Shown piece by piece: positions 1-7,937 of a stretch of DNA of 64,000 nucleotides (the stretch's first letter is position 1; each line of letters starts with the position of its first letter). The stretch covers positions 1 to 64,000 of the forward strand of contig NZ_RFFG01000031.1 of the NCBI RefSeq assembly GCF_003696215.1, written 5' to 3'. The stretch comes from Actinomadura harenae. Lineage in GTDB: Bacteria; Actinomycetota; Actinomycetes; Streptosporangiales; Streptosporangiaceae. The translations under genes and the position numbers were made by a program. Under the pieces are notes generated by a model, which did no database searches, had not been told where the DNA came from, and saw nothing but the letters and a program-made list of their open reading frames with translations.

Positions 1-533
1 CGCTCGACCGCGACCAGGCCGAGCGACAGGCCGCGCGCGGCGAGGACGCGGGCGTGCCGGTCGGCGGCGGCGTCCGGGTCGTCCAGGGCCGGGCCCGCGG
101 CGGCCGGGCCGGGGCAGTGCCGCCCGTAGGGCTCCAGGTCCTTGAAGTCCTCGGGGGCGGCCTGCTCGGCGAAGTCGCTCCACACCTCGTACATGAACGC
201 GGCGGAATCGTAGTTGCCGATCTCGGCGACCGGCTCGGGGGCTATCTGCCCGGCGGCCCACGGCTGGTCCGACTCGTCCAGCAGGACGGGCCAGAGGCCG
301 GAGCGGGCGTGCTCGGCGCGCACCCGCGCCCAGAGGGAGCCGTCGACGGGGTCGTCGCTCAGCCAGAGCGCGGGCGCGCGGATGAACTGCCGCTGCGGGA
401 AGCCGGGGTCGGGCCAGACCACGTCGCCGGGCGGCAGCGCGACCGACAACGCGCGGTCCGCGTCGCCGTCGGGGAAGAGCTTCGGGAGGTCTCCCGGCAG
501 CCGCTCTCGGAGGTCGAGGTCCAGGTCGTCCAT
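1..533 (-). CDS. DUF4253 domain protein, C-terminally truncated by window edge
   Basis: Reads from an ATG at 533 to the window edge without a stop (177 codons seen), so the C-terminus is missing. The N-terminus is acidic (MDDLDLDLRERLPGDLPKLF). The middle has the DUF4253-like stretch GLWPVLLDES followed by a Trp/Phe-rich acidic segment containing EVWSDFAEQAAPEDF. DUF4253 proteins are small cytosolic actinobacterial proteins of unknown function. A TACGAT -10 box lies upstream at 590-585. The family assignment is from memory of the motif and is moderately sure; no function can be proposed. Confidence 0.65.
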   Translation of the reverse strand, partial: MDDLDLDLRERLPGDLPKLFPDGDADRALSVALPPGDVVWPDPGFPQRQFIRAPALWLSDDPVDGSLWARVRAEHARSGLWPVLLDESDQPWAAGQIAPEPVAEIGNYDSAAFMYEVWSDFAEQAAPEDFKDLEPYGRHCPGPAAAGPALDDPDAAADRHARVLAARGLSLGLVAVE

Positions 534-556
534 ATCACGCCGTTCCGGTCCAATTC

Positions 557-590
557 GTGCCAACACCGATCTTGGCACTCCAGGATCGTA
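557..590 (-). promoter_or_regulatory. Promoter and dyad upstream of the DUF4253 gene
   Basis: On the minus strand a TACGAT -10 hexamer (590-585) is followed by a perfect 7-bp inverted repeat, GTGCCAA (557-563) and TTGGCAC (572-578), with an 8-nt spacer. The dyad falls at or just after the expected transcription start. It could be an operator or a 5' leader hairpin. Confidence 0.4.
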
Positions 591-618
591 ACGGCGACCG
601 CGCGGGCACGGGCACGGT

Positions 619-789
619 TCACCGCTCCCGGCGGCCCCGGGCGAGGTATTCGATCAGAAGCCCGACCAGGCCGAGGCCGGTGAGGGAGCTGACGACGATC
701 TGGTGCCAGGTGTTCGGGTACGCGAACTGGTAGACGACGTTCACGGTCAGCAGCATGACGAACAGCGTCCAGCGGGCGCCTGCGCTCAT
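619..789 (-). CDS. Small membrane protein, 56 aa
   Basis: The ATG at 789 is preceded by GGAGTCCTCCC, a good ribosome-binding site. The product has two hydrophobic segments, about residues 7-24 (WTLFVMLLTVNVVYQFAY) and 31-50 (IVVSSLTGLGLVGLLIEYLA), and a basic tail RGRRER, so it is predicted to be a two-pass inner-membrane protein. It begins 37 bp after the stop of the upstream permease gene on the same strand and is probably the last gene of the ABC transporter operon. I do not recognise a named family. It may be an accessory subunit of that transporter. Confidence 0.6.
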   Translation of the reverse strand: MSAGARWTLFVMLLTVNVVYQFAYPNTWHQIVVSSLTGLGLVGLLIEYLARGRRER

Positions 790-826
790 GGGAGGACTCC
801 TTCTTTGTGTGGGGTTCGGGGTGGGT

Positions 827-3217
827 TCAGTGGAGGAACGGGAGGGACGGGGCGGAGGGGATGGGCTGCCCGGTCACGACCACGGCGAGCGCCACGGTGG
901 TGACGGCCGCGACCGCGAGCCCGGCGACCGCGCCGGTGCCGAGCACGATCGCGCCCTCCAGCCGGACCGACCCGCGCACCTGCGCGCGGGTCGCGCCGAC
1001 CTTGTGGAGCAGCGTGAGCTCGCGGCGGCGCGAGGCGGTCGCGAGCGTGCGCGTGGTGACGACGCCGACCAGCACGAACCCGCCGATCGCCGCCACGATG
1101 ATCTGGCTGATCAGCTCCTGCGTCCGCAGCTCGCGGGAGGTCGCCTCGCCGAAGGACGCGCGGTCCAGGGCGCGTACGCCGGTGAAGCGGGAGGCGACCG
1201 CGTCGAGCGCGCGGAGCGTCTCGGGCGAGCAGGGCCCGGAGCAGCGGACGAGCACGTGGTCGTCCAGGGGAGAACCGGCGTGCGCGGCGACCAGGTCGCG
1301 GGGGAGCAGCACCTGGCCGAGGCCGAGTCCGCGTTCGTAGACGGCCACGACGCGGGCCTCGATCCGGGTGCCGTCGCCGAGGAACAGCGTCCGCGACGAG
1401 CCGAGCTTTGCCCCGCCGGGGAGGTCCTTGCTCAGCGCGACGGTCGTGCCGGTCAGCGCGTCCAGGCTGCCCTTGGTGACCTTCGCGTCGAGGGTCTTCG
1501 ACGCGTCCGCGCCGAGGCCGCGCGCGGGGTAGGTGCGCAGCTTGACGTCGCCCACCTCGCGCACCGGCAGGTGCACGGTCATGCGGTGGACCGGCGTCAC
1601 GGCCGTCACGCCGGGGACGCCCCGGACCGCGTCGGCGACCCCGGACGGCACGCCCGGCCCGGACGACACGAGGACCCGGTCCGCGCGGTCGGCGGCGGCG
1701 GCCTGCGCGGCCGTCGCGTCCAGGACCGTCGCGATGCCCGACAGCTGCACCACCGCGAACGCGATGACGAGCGCGACCGGCGTCAGCACCGCCCCGGCGC
1801 GCGGGGAGGCGGCCTCGGCGGCCTGCCGGGCGAGGCGTCCGGTGACGGGCGCGAACCGGGCCACGGCCCCGCCCAGCACGCGCGCGCCGAGCTGAGCGAT
1901 CACCGGCGACAGCAGCGCGACGCCGGCCATCAGCGCCGTGATCATGCCGCTGATGGAGGCCGCCGCGATCGCGCCCGACATGCTCAGGGACAGACCGAGC
2001 GTGCCCACCCCGCCCGCCAGCAGCAGCGCCCCGACCGCGGACCGCCAGCGCGCCGGCGCCGACGGGTCGGCGGCGGTCTCGCCGAGCGCCTGGACGGGCC
2101 GGATCCCCGACAGGCGCAGCGACGCCAGCAGCGCCACCAGCACCGTCGTGACCACGGTGATCGCGAACGAGGCGAGCGCGGGCAGCGGGCTCACCGCGAG
2201 CGCGAACCCGGAGGGCAGCACGCCCTGGCCGCGCATCGTCGCGTGCAGGGCGGCCCCGGCGGCCAGGGACAGCGCCCCGCCTGCCGCGGCGGCGGGCAGC
2301 GCGGTGCGCACGGCCTCGCGGACGACGCGTCCGCGGACCTGGTTCGGCGTCGCGCCGACCGCGCGGAGCAGCGCGTACTCGCGGGACCGCCGCCGCGCCT
2401 GGAGCCCGAGCAGGCCGCCGACGACGATCAGCGCCACCATCAGCGACGTCGAGCCGACCGCCGCGGAGAGCTCCACGATGTCGGGCCGGACGGAGGCGAC
2501 CGCCGGGTCCTCGGCGTCGCCGCGCGCGGAGCCGGTCAGGACGGACAGGCCGGGCGCGGCGGAGCGCAGCGCTCCGGTCTTGGTGCCGTGGTCGGCGAGG
2601 ACGCCGAGCGCGGTCGCGAAGCCCGGGTGCCCGCTCAGCACGGCCGCCGCGTCCGGCGCGAAGTACGCCGAGGCGGGGCCGCGGCCGACGAGGCCGGTGA
2701 CGCGGTAGGGCGCGGGCGCGCCGTCCGCCTGGAGCCTGACGGCCTGGCCGACCTTCGCCCCCGCGGACGCGGAGAGCACGACCTCGCCCGGCGCCTGCGG
2801 GGCGCGTCCGGAGGTGAGCGTGATCCCGCCCAGCGCGGCCGAGTCCCAGCCGTGCCCGGACAGGGTGGTTCCGGTGGTGGTGACCAGCGGGAACGACACG
2901 TCCGCGATGACCGCGCGGACGCCGGGGACCCGCCGGAGGCGGTCGGCGGCCGAGACGGGGATGCGCGGCAGCTCGGTCCTCGGCGCGTACTGCATCTTGG
3001 GCTTCGAACCGGGCGACTTCGTCCGGATCCCGACGCGTCCGGGCGTGGTGACGACCGCGTGCGCGGCGCCGTACCGCTTCACCGGGCCGTGCGCGCGGAG
3101 ACCGGACTCCAGCAGCACCCCGAACGCCCCGACCAGTACGGTCGAGAGCAGCAGGGTCACGAAGATCCCCAGGGACGCGCCCTGGAAGTCCTCCTTCTTC
3201 GGCCGGAGCGACCTCAC
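827..3217 (-). CDS. FtsX-like ABC transporter permease
   Basis: A 796-aa protein from a GTG at 3217 that overlaps the ATPase stop (GTGA). It has an N-terminal membrane segment (about residues 14-38), a large extracytoplasmic region rich in Gly/Val/Ser, and then groups of hydrophobic helices around residues 250-420 and at the C-terminus. This is the layout of two FtsX domains with long periplasm-facing loops. FtsX/MacB-type permeases do not move bulk solutes through a channel; they couple cytosolic ATP hydrolysis to extracytoplasmic work such as lipoprotein, peptide or antibiotic extrusion. Translational coupling to the MacB-like ATPase makes the pairing secure. The divergent two-component system suggests envelope-stress or drug response, which is an inference. 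Confidence 0.88.
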   Translation of the reverse strand: MRSLRPKKEDFQGASLGIFVTLLLSTVLVGAFGVLLESGLRAHGPVKRYGAAHAVVTTPGRVGIRTKSPGSKPKMQYAPRTELPRIPVSAADRLRRVPGVRAVIADVSFPLVTTTGTTLSGHGWDSAALGGITLTSGRAPQAPGEVVLSASAGAKVGQAVRLQADGAPAPYRVTGLVGRGPASAYFAPDAAAVLSGHPGFATALGVLADHGTKTGALRSAAPGLSVLTGSARGDAEDPAVASVRPDIVELSAAVGSTSLMVALIVVGGLLGLQARRRSREYALLRAVGATPNQVRGRVVREAVRTALPAAAAGGALSLAAGAALHATMRGQGVLPSGFALAVSPLPALASFAITVVTTVLVALLASLRLSGIRPVQALGETAADPSAPARWRSAVGALLLAGGVGTLGLSLSMSGAIAAASISGMITALMAGVALLSPVIAQLGARVLGGAVARFAPVTGRLARQAAEAASPRAGAVLTPVALVIAFAVVQLSGIATVLDATAAQAAAADRADRVLVSSGPGVPSGVADAVRGVPGVTAVTPVHRMTVHLPVREVGDVKLRTYPARGLGADASKTLDAKVTKGSLDALTGTTVALSKDLPGGAKLGSSRTLFLGDGTRIEARVVAVYERGLGLGQVLLPRDLVAAHAGSPLDDHVLVRCSGPCSPETLRALDAVASRFTGVRALDRASFGEATSRELRTQELISQIIVAAIGGFVLVGVVTTRTLATASRRRELTLLHKVGATRAQVRGSVRLEGAIVLGTGAVAGLAVAAVTTVALAVVVTGQPIPSAPSLPFLH

Positions 3218-3954
3218 GCGGTCACCCCGTCCCAGCGGGCCAGCACGGACGCGACGGTGGGGGAGCGCAGCTCGTCCACGATCCGGCCGCCGTCCAGGAA
3301 CAGCACCGAGTCGGCCCAGGCCGCGGCGACGGGGTCGTGGGTGACCAGCACGACCGTCTGCCCGGCCCGGTCCACGGCCTCGCGCATCAGGCGCAGCACC
3401 TCGCGGGCGGTGCGCGGGTCGAGCGCGCCGGTCGGCTCGTCGGCGAACACGACCTCCGGCTCGGTCACCAGGGCGCGGGCCAGCGCCACGCGCTGCTGCT
3501 GCCCGCCGGACAGCTCGTTCGGACGGCTCCGCAGCCGGTCGGCGAGACCCACCCGGCCCAGCACGGAGGCGACCCGGCCCGCGTCCACCGCGCGGCCGCC
3601 GAGCCGCAGCGGCAGCGCGACGTTCTCCTCGACGTCCATGGACGGGATGAGGTTGAACGACTGGAACACGAACCCGATCCGCTCGCGCCGGAGCCGCGTC
3701 AGCTCCGCCTCCCGCAGGCGGCCGAGGTCGGTGTCGCCGATCCACACCGTCCCGGACGTCGGGCGGTCCAGGCCGGACGCGCAGTGCAGGAAGGTGCTCT
3801 TCCCGGAGCCGGACGGACCCATCACGGCGGTGAAGCCGCCGCGGGGGAACGCCCACGAGACGCCGTCGAGCGCCCTGGCCTGCCCGTAGGCCTTGGTCAC
3901 CATGTCGAGGCGCACCGCCGGGCCGGCGTGCGTCATGGTCATCGCGCTGTTCAC
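3214..3954 (-). CDS. MacB/LolD-type ABC transporter ATP-binding protein
   Basis: A 246-aa ATPase with all nucleotide-binding motifs: Walker A GPSGSGKST, Q-loop FVFQSFNLIP, signature LSGGQQQRVALARAL, Walker B VVFADEPTGALD and switch His in VTHDP. The ADEPTGALD sequence is typical of the MacB/LolD/FtsE class that partners FtsX permeases, here the next gene. I place the start at GTG 3954 because TAGCGT (3967-3962) ends exactly 7 nt upstream, as for the divergent kinase gene, implying a leaderless mRNA. The ATGs at 3990 and 3942 are in-frame alternatives. The reading frame stays open to 4122, but that part would lie upstream of the promoter. Confidence 0.9.
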   Translation of the reverse strand: MNSAMTMTHAGPAVRLDMVTKAYGQARALDGVSWAFPRGGFTAVMGPSGSGKSTFLHCASGLDRPTSGTVWIGDTDLGRLREAELTRLRRERIGFVFQSFNLIPSMDVEENVALPLRLGGRAVDAGRVASVLGRVGLADRLRSRPNELSGGQQQRVALARALVTEPEVVFADEPTGALDPRTAREVLRLMREAVDRAGQTVVLVTHDPVAAAWADSVLFLDGGRIVDELRSPTVASVLARWDGVTA

Positions 3955-3961
3955 GTCCTCG

Positions 3962-4080
3962 ACGCTACGGACGCGGAGATCGTCCGCCATCAGGGCGCGG
4001 CCCCCTCCCCATGGTGTAGCCAGCCCCACCATGGGACGGGGGCCGGCCCGGTTCGGCGGGGTCCGCGGGTGGAATAGCGT
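3962..4080. promoter_or_regulatory. Divergent leaderless promoters around a central 9-bp dyad
   Basis: The ABC operon (minus, TAGCGT at 3967-3962) and the kinase gene (plus, TAGCGT at 4075-4080) have identical -10 hexamers, each 7 nt from its start codon. A perfect inverted repeat, CCCATGGTG (4008-4016) and CACCATGGG (4027-4035) with a 10-nt spacer, is centred at 4021.5, about 67 bp from both predicted start sites. It is a plausible shared operator for the adjacent LuxR-type response regulator. Confidence 0.6.
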
Positions 4081-4087
4081 GGGCGGC

Positions 4088-5326
4088 ATGAGGGGGCAGC
4101 TGCGGCGTTCGGGACAGGCCATCGTGTACCTGGCGGTGGGCCTGGCGACCGCCGCGCCCGCGCTCCTGGGCTTCTACCTGGTGCCGCTGCTGTTGCTGCT
4201 CGGCGTCCTGTTCGTGGCGCTGCCCTGGTTCCCCATGCTGATGCGCCCCGTCCAGATGCTGGCGGACGTCGAGCGCCGCCGCGCGTCCCGGTACCTGGGA
4301 CGCGAGATCGCCGCCCCCGAGGCGCCGCCGTCGACCGGTTCGGCGGTCGAGGACGGGGTGCGCCTGATGCGCCACCCGGCGACGTGGCGCACCCTGGCCT
4401 GGCTGCTGATCCACGGCATCCTCGGCCTGATGACGGGCCTGCTCGCGGTGCTGCTGGCCCCGTCGGCGATCTACTCGCTCACGCTGCCGCTGTGGTGGCG
4501 GTCGGTCGCCGAGGGGTCGGTGTCGGCGTTCGTCCCCCTCCACACCTGGGAGCAGGCGCTCACGCTGCCGTTCCTCCAGGCGGCCATGTACGGTGCCATC
4601 GTCGTGTGGGCGTTCCCGCCGATGGCGCGCGGCCAGGCCAGGGTCGCCGAACTGCTGCTGTCGCCGCCGCGGCGGCGTGTCGATCTCCAGGCCCGGGTCG
4701 AGGAGCTGACCGAGACCCGCTCCGGGGCCCTGGAGGCGCACGGCGCGGAGCTGCGCCGCATCGAGCGCGACCTGCACGACGGCACCCAGGCCCAGCTCGT
4801 CGCCGTCGCACTGAGGCTCGGGCTCGCCGACCGCCGCTTCGAGGCCGACCCGGCCGCGTCCCGGGAGCTGTTCCTCGCCGCCCGGGACGGCGTGGAGGAG
4901 GCGTTGATGCAGCTCAGGACGGTGATCCGCGGCATCTACCCGCCGATCCTGTCCGACCGCGGCCTCGGCGGGGCCGTCCGCGCCCTGGCCGGGGCGCAGC
5001 CGATCCCGGTCCGGCTGGACGTCCCGGCGGCCGGCCTGCGCGCGCCCGCCGCCGTCGAGGCCGCCGCCTACTTCGTCGTCGCCGAGGCCCTGACGAACGT
5101 CGCCAAGCACGCGGGCGCGGCGAGCGCCGAGGTGTCCGTTCAGCGGCTCGGCCCGCTGCTGCGCGTCCGGGTCGCCGACGACGGCAAGGGCGGCGCGGAC
5201 GAGATCAAGGGCAGCGGCCTGGCCGGGATCCGCCGCCGCGTCGCCGCCCTGGACGGAGAGACCCGCATCGACAGCCCCGACGGGCGGGGCACGACCCTGG
5301 AGGTGGACCTGCCGTGCGGATCGTGA
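4088..5326 (+). CDS. Sensor histidine kinase (HisKA_3 type)
   Basis: 412 aa from an ATG at 4088, 7 nt after a TAGCGT -10 box. Two N-terminal hydrophobic segments (about residues 13-55) and two more near residues 100-185 match the actinobacterial 'putative sensor' membrane domain. The dimerisation and phosphoacceptor helix contains IERDLHDGTQAQLVAVALRL, with His in the HDGTQ motif of the NarL/DesK-type HisKA_3 family. The HATPase domain follows, with N in ALTNVAKHA and G boxes DDGKGG and GSGLAGI. It should autophosphorylate and pass phosphate to the LuxR-type regulator whose gene overlaps its 3' end by 13 bp. The signal it senses cannot be read from sequence. Confidence 0.92.
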   Translation: MRGQLRRSGQAIVYLAVGLATAAPALLGFYLVPLLLLLGVLFVALPWFPMLMRPVQMLADVERRRASRYLGREIAAPEAPPSTGSAVEDGVRLMRHPATWRTLAWLLIHGILGLMTGLLAVLLAPSAIYSLTLPLWWRSVAEGSVSAFVPLHTWEQALTLPFLQAAMYGAIVVWAFPPMARGQARVAELLLSPPRRRVDLQARVEELTETRSGALEAHGAELRRIERDLHDGTQAQLVAVALRLGLADRRFEADPAASRELFLAARDGVEEALMQLRTVIRGIYPPILSDRGLGGAVRALAGAQPIPVRLDVPAAGLRAPAAVEAAAYFVVAEALTNVAKHAGAASAEVSVQRLGPLLRVRVADDGKGGADEIKGSGLAGIRRRVAALDGETRIDSPDGRGTTLEVDLPCGS

Positions 5327-5952
5327 TCGCCGAGGACAACGTGCTGCTCCGGGAAGGGGTGATCATGCTCCTGGAGTCCGGCGGGCACGAGGTCGTGGCC
5401 TCGGTCGCCGCCGGGCCCGAGGTGGTGCCCGCGCTCCTGGAGCACCGCCCGGACGCCGCCGTCCTCGACGTCCGGCTGCCGCCGGGCTTCCGCGACGAGG
5501 GCCTGCGGGCGGCGATCGCGGCGCGCCGGGCGATCCCCGGGCTGCCGATCCTCGTGCTGTCGCAGTACGTCGAGGAGACCTACGCGGCCGAGCTGCTCTC
5601 CGACGGCGGGGGAGCGGTCGGCTACCTGCTGAAGGACCGCATCGGCCGGGTGGACGAGTTCCTCGACGCGCTCGACCGGGTGGTGTCCGGCGGCACCGCG
5701 CTGGACCCCGAGGTCGTCGCGCAGCTCATGTCCGTCCGCCGGGACCCCCTGAACACCCTCACCCCGCGCGAGCGCGAGGTGCTCGGCCTGATGGCCCAGG
5801 GCCTGGACAACACCACGATCGCGACCACCCTGGTGATCACCGAGCGGTCGGTCGGCAAGCACATCGGCGCGATCTTCGCCAAGCTCGGGCTGCCCCCGTC
5901 CGACAGCGGCCACCGCCGCGTCCTCGCCGTCCTCGCCTACCTCAACGCGTGA
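5314..5952 (+). CDS. LuxR-family response regulator
   Basis: 212 aa from a GTG at 5314, preceded by GGAGGT and overlapping the kinase stop. The receiver domain (residues 1-120) has the acidic pocket EDN, phosphoacceptor Asp in AVLDVRLPP and Lys in YLLKDR. The C-terminal LuxR helix-turn-helix begins LTPREREVLGLMAQGLDNTTIA and ends RSVGKHIGAIFAKL. Phosphorylated by the upstream kinase, it probably binds inverted repeats as a dimer. The dyad at 4008-4035 between its operon and the ABC operon is the obvious candidate site. Confidence 0.92.
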   Translation: MRIVIAEDNVLLREGVIMLLESGGHEVVASVAAGPEVVPALLEHRPDAAVLDVRLPPGFRDEGLRAAIAARRAIPGLPILVLSQYVEETYAAELLSDGGGAVGYLLKDRIGRVDEFLDALDRVVSGGTALDPEVVAQLMSVRRDPLNTLTPREREVLGLMAQGLDNTTIATTLVITERSVGKHIGAIFAKLGLPPSDSGHRRVLAVLAYLNA

Positions 5953-5971
5953 TCGCGGGGCCTTCCCGGCA

Positions 5972-5977
5972 TAGTGT
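5972..5977 (+). promoter_or_regulatory. -10 box of leaderless formamidase-like gene
   Basis: TAGTGT lies exactly 7 nt (GATCTTC) before the ATG at 5985, so transcription should begin on or next to the start codon. There is no Shine-Dalgarno sequence in between. Confidence 0.5.
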
Positions 5978-5984
5978 GATCTTC

Positions 5985-6866
5985 ATGGACCTGCGTGATG
6001 ATCTGACCGAGGGCCTCAGCGACGAGCAGCTCGACGTCGCCTACAACGTGCGGCGCAAGGCGGGCGAGGACTTCGTCCCGCTCATGGAGCGCTACCGGTC
6101 CGACTCCGACGCGGCCGTGGACGGCCTGGCGGGCACCCCCGGCGTCGTCTACGACGAGGACGGCGGCGAGCGGCTGGACGTGTGGGGCACCGAGGACGGC
6201 GAGCTCCGCCCGGTGTTCATCTTCTTCCACGGCGGCTTCTGGTTCGCCGGGGCGAAGGAGGACACCGCCTTCATGGCCCGGATGCTGCACGGCCGGGGCG
6301 TCGCGACGGTCGTCCCCGAGTACACCCTCGCTCCGAAGGTGACGGTCGGGGAGATCGTGCGGCAGGCGCGGGCGGCGGTCGCCTGGGTGTGGCGGCACGG
6401 CCGCGAGCACGGCCTCGACCCGGACCGGATCGTCGTCGGCGGCAGCTCGGCGGGCGGCCACCTCACCGGGATGACCATGGTCGAGGGCTGGCAGGACGGG
6501 CTGGGCCTGCCCGCCGACGTCGTCAAGGCCGCGATGCCGTTCAGCGGCCTGTTCGACCTGCGGCCGATCGTCCGCACCTACGTCAACGAGTACGCGCGGC
6601 TCGACGAGGAGACGGCCGTCCGGCTGAGCCCGGCGTTCCAGCCGATGGGACGGCGCTTCCCGGCCGTGTTCGCCGTCGGCTCGGAGGACGGCTCGGGTTT
6701 CGTCGAGCAGACCCGGCGCTTCCAGCCGCACTGGGGCGACGAGGGCGAGCTGCTGGTGGCGTCCGGGCTGAACCACTTCGACCTCGTCCTCGAGCTGGAG
6801 GACCCGGACACCGAGGTCAGCCGCGCCCTGCTCGGCCTCTTCGCGGCCCTCGGCCGGGAGGCCTGA
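5985..6866 (+). CDS. Alpha/beta hydrolase, AFMID-type kynurenine formamidase candidate
   Basis: 293 aa with an alpha/beta-hydrolase fold. It has the oxyanion motif FFHGGFWFAGAKEDTAFM, nucleophile Ser in VGGSSAGGHLTGM, and a C-terminal catalytic His in LNHFDLVLELED. The order HGG(F/Y)W, EYTLAPK, SAG(G/A)HL and HFD closely follows animal arylformamidase (AFMID), which hydrolyses N-formylkynurenine to kynurenine and formate; it is unlike the cyclase-fold KynB of many bacteria. It sits next to the LysR gene of a 3-hydroxyanthranilate pathway that ends in kynureninase, which supports the role. It starts 32 bp after the response-regulator stop but has its own -10. A generic esterase activity is the alternative. 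Confidence 0.72.
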   Translation: MDLRDDLTEGLSDEQLDVAYNVRRKAGEDFVPLMERYRSDSDAAVDGLAGTPGVVYDEDGGERLDVWGTEDGELRPVFIFFHGGFWFAGAKEDTAFMARMLHGRGVATVVPEYTLAPKVTVGEIVRQARAAVAWVWRHGREHGLDPDRIVVGGSSAGGHLTGMTMVEGWQDGLGLPADVVKAAMPFSGLFDLRPIVRTYVNEYARLDEETAVRLSPAFQPMGRRFPAVFAVGSEDGSGFVEQTRRFQPHWGDEGELLVASGLNHFDLVLELEDPDTEVSRALLGLFAALGREA

Positions 6867-7799
6867 TCAGGGCCGTTCGATGATCTCGGCCGCCTGCGTC
6901 CGCAGGTGGTCGAGCATCAGCCGCGCCGACGGCGTGAGCGGCCGCTTGTCCGGGATCGTCACGCCGACCTGGCGGCGCACCGGGTCCAGCGGCACCGGCA
7001 GCGGCGCGACGCCCGCGTCCGTCCGGGCGACCAGGTCGGGCAGCGCCGCGATCATGTCGGTGTCGCGGACGAGCGTCCGGACGGTCAGCACCGACGTGCA
7101 CTCGACCAGGTCGGAGGGCAGTGGCAGGCCCCGGTCCCGGAACACGTCCTCGAGCTCGCTGCGCAGCGCGGTCTGCTGGAGCGGCAGCACCCACGGGTAG
7201 TCGAGCAGGTCGGCGAGGGTCAGGCCCGGGCGGTCGCGGGCCGGGTGCCCGGCCCGCGCGACCAGCCGCACCGGCTCCCCGTACAGGACGATCTGCCGCA
7301 GCCCCGGCTGGTCGCCGATCGGGTTGAGCCGTCCGAGGACCATGTCGATCTCGCCGTCCAGCAGCCGCGGCACCTGCGCGTCGAACGTCGCCTCCTGGAC
7401 GATCACGGTGATGCCCGGCCGCTCCCGCTTCAGCGCCGCGATCGCGCGCGGCAGCAGCACGTTCGACCCGGCCAGCAGGGTGCCGATGGTGACCGTCCCG
7501 ACCTGGCCGTCGGCCAGGCCGGTGATCCGCTCCCCGGCGCGGCGCAGCTCGGCCAGGACGGCCCGGGAGTGCTCCACGAACGCCTCGCCGAACAGCGTCG
7601 GCGTCACCCCGCGCGGCCCCCGGGTGAACAGCTCCACGCCGAGGATCCGCTCGACCTCGCGCAGGCTGCGGGTCACCGCGGGCTGGGCCAGGTGGAGGTG
7701 CTCGGCGGCGCGCAGGACGCTGCCGTGGTCGGCGATCGCCACCACCAGCACCAGATGCCGCAGCTTGAGCCGCCCGTTCAGCAGGTCGATCGCGCGCAT
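6867..7799 (-). CDS. LysR-type transcriptional regulator of the catabolic operon
   Basis: 310 aa from an ATG at 7799 with a GGAAGG ribosome-binding site. The N-terminal winged helix-turn-helix is canonical (LKLRHLVLVVAIADHGS, AAEHLHLAQPAVTRSLREVE, LFTRGPRGVTPT). A periplasmic-binding-protein-like effector domain covers about residues 95-300. It is divergent to the aminomuconate operon across a 138-bp gap with nested dyads, the standard layout for a LysR activator. The effector is probably a pathway intermediate; from position it would be analogous to NbaR of the nitrobenzoate pathway. Its stop adjoins the formamidase stop (convergent, no gap). Confidence 0.9.
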   Translation of the reverse strand: MRAIDLLNGRLKLRHLVLVVAIADHGSVLRAAEHLHLAQPAVTRSLREVERILGVELFTRGPRGVTPTLFGEAFVEHSRAVLAELRRAGERITGLADGQVGTVTIGTLLAGSNVLLPRAIAALKRERPGITVIVQEATFDAQVPRLLDGEIDMVLGRLNPIGDQPGLRQIVLYGEPVRLVARAGHPARDRPGLTLADLLDYPWVLPLQQTALRSELEDVFRDRGLPLPSDLVECTSVLTVRTLVRDTDMIAALPDLVARTDAGVAPLPVPLDPVRRQVGVTIPDKRPLTPSARLMLDHLRTQAAEIIERP

Positions 7800-7811
7800 G
7801 CCGCCTTCCTA

Positions 7812-7854
7812 CCAATAACCCCCTTGATATAGCAAGAGTGCCAATGGGTATTGG
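7812..7854. promoter_or_regulatory. Nested dyads between LysR gene and catabolic operon
   Basis: An inner dyad CTTG-N6-CAAG (7823-7836) contains the T-N11-A geometry of LysR boxes. An outer dyad pairs CCAATA (7812-7817) with TATTGG (7849-7854), and CCAAT recurs at 7841-7845. The site is 13-55 bp upstream of the LysR start and about 85-125 bp upstream of the operon start, as expected for an autoregulating LysR activator. Confidence 0.5.
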
Positions 7855-7937
7855 ACGTGCATAGCTGGCGGAGAGATGATCGCGGTGTCGGGACGACGGT
7901 TCCGGACGACCCCGGACGATCCTGGAGGCGAGACGGC

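Noticed and set aside
755..3889. Very long plus-strand open frame (1044 codons) opposite the FtsX/ABC genes
   Set aside because: Its product is Arg/Gly/Ala-rich without any domain; it is a GC-skew shadow. The minus strand encodes a clear permease and ATPase.
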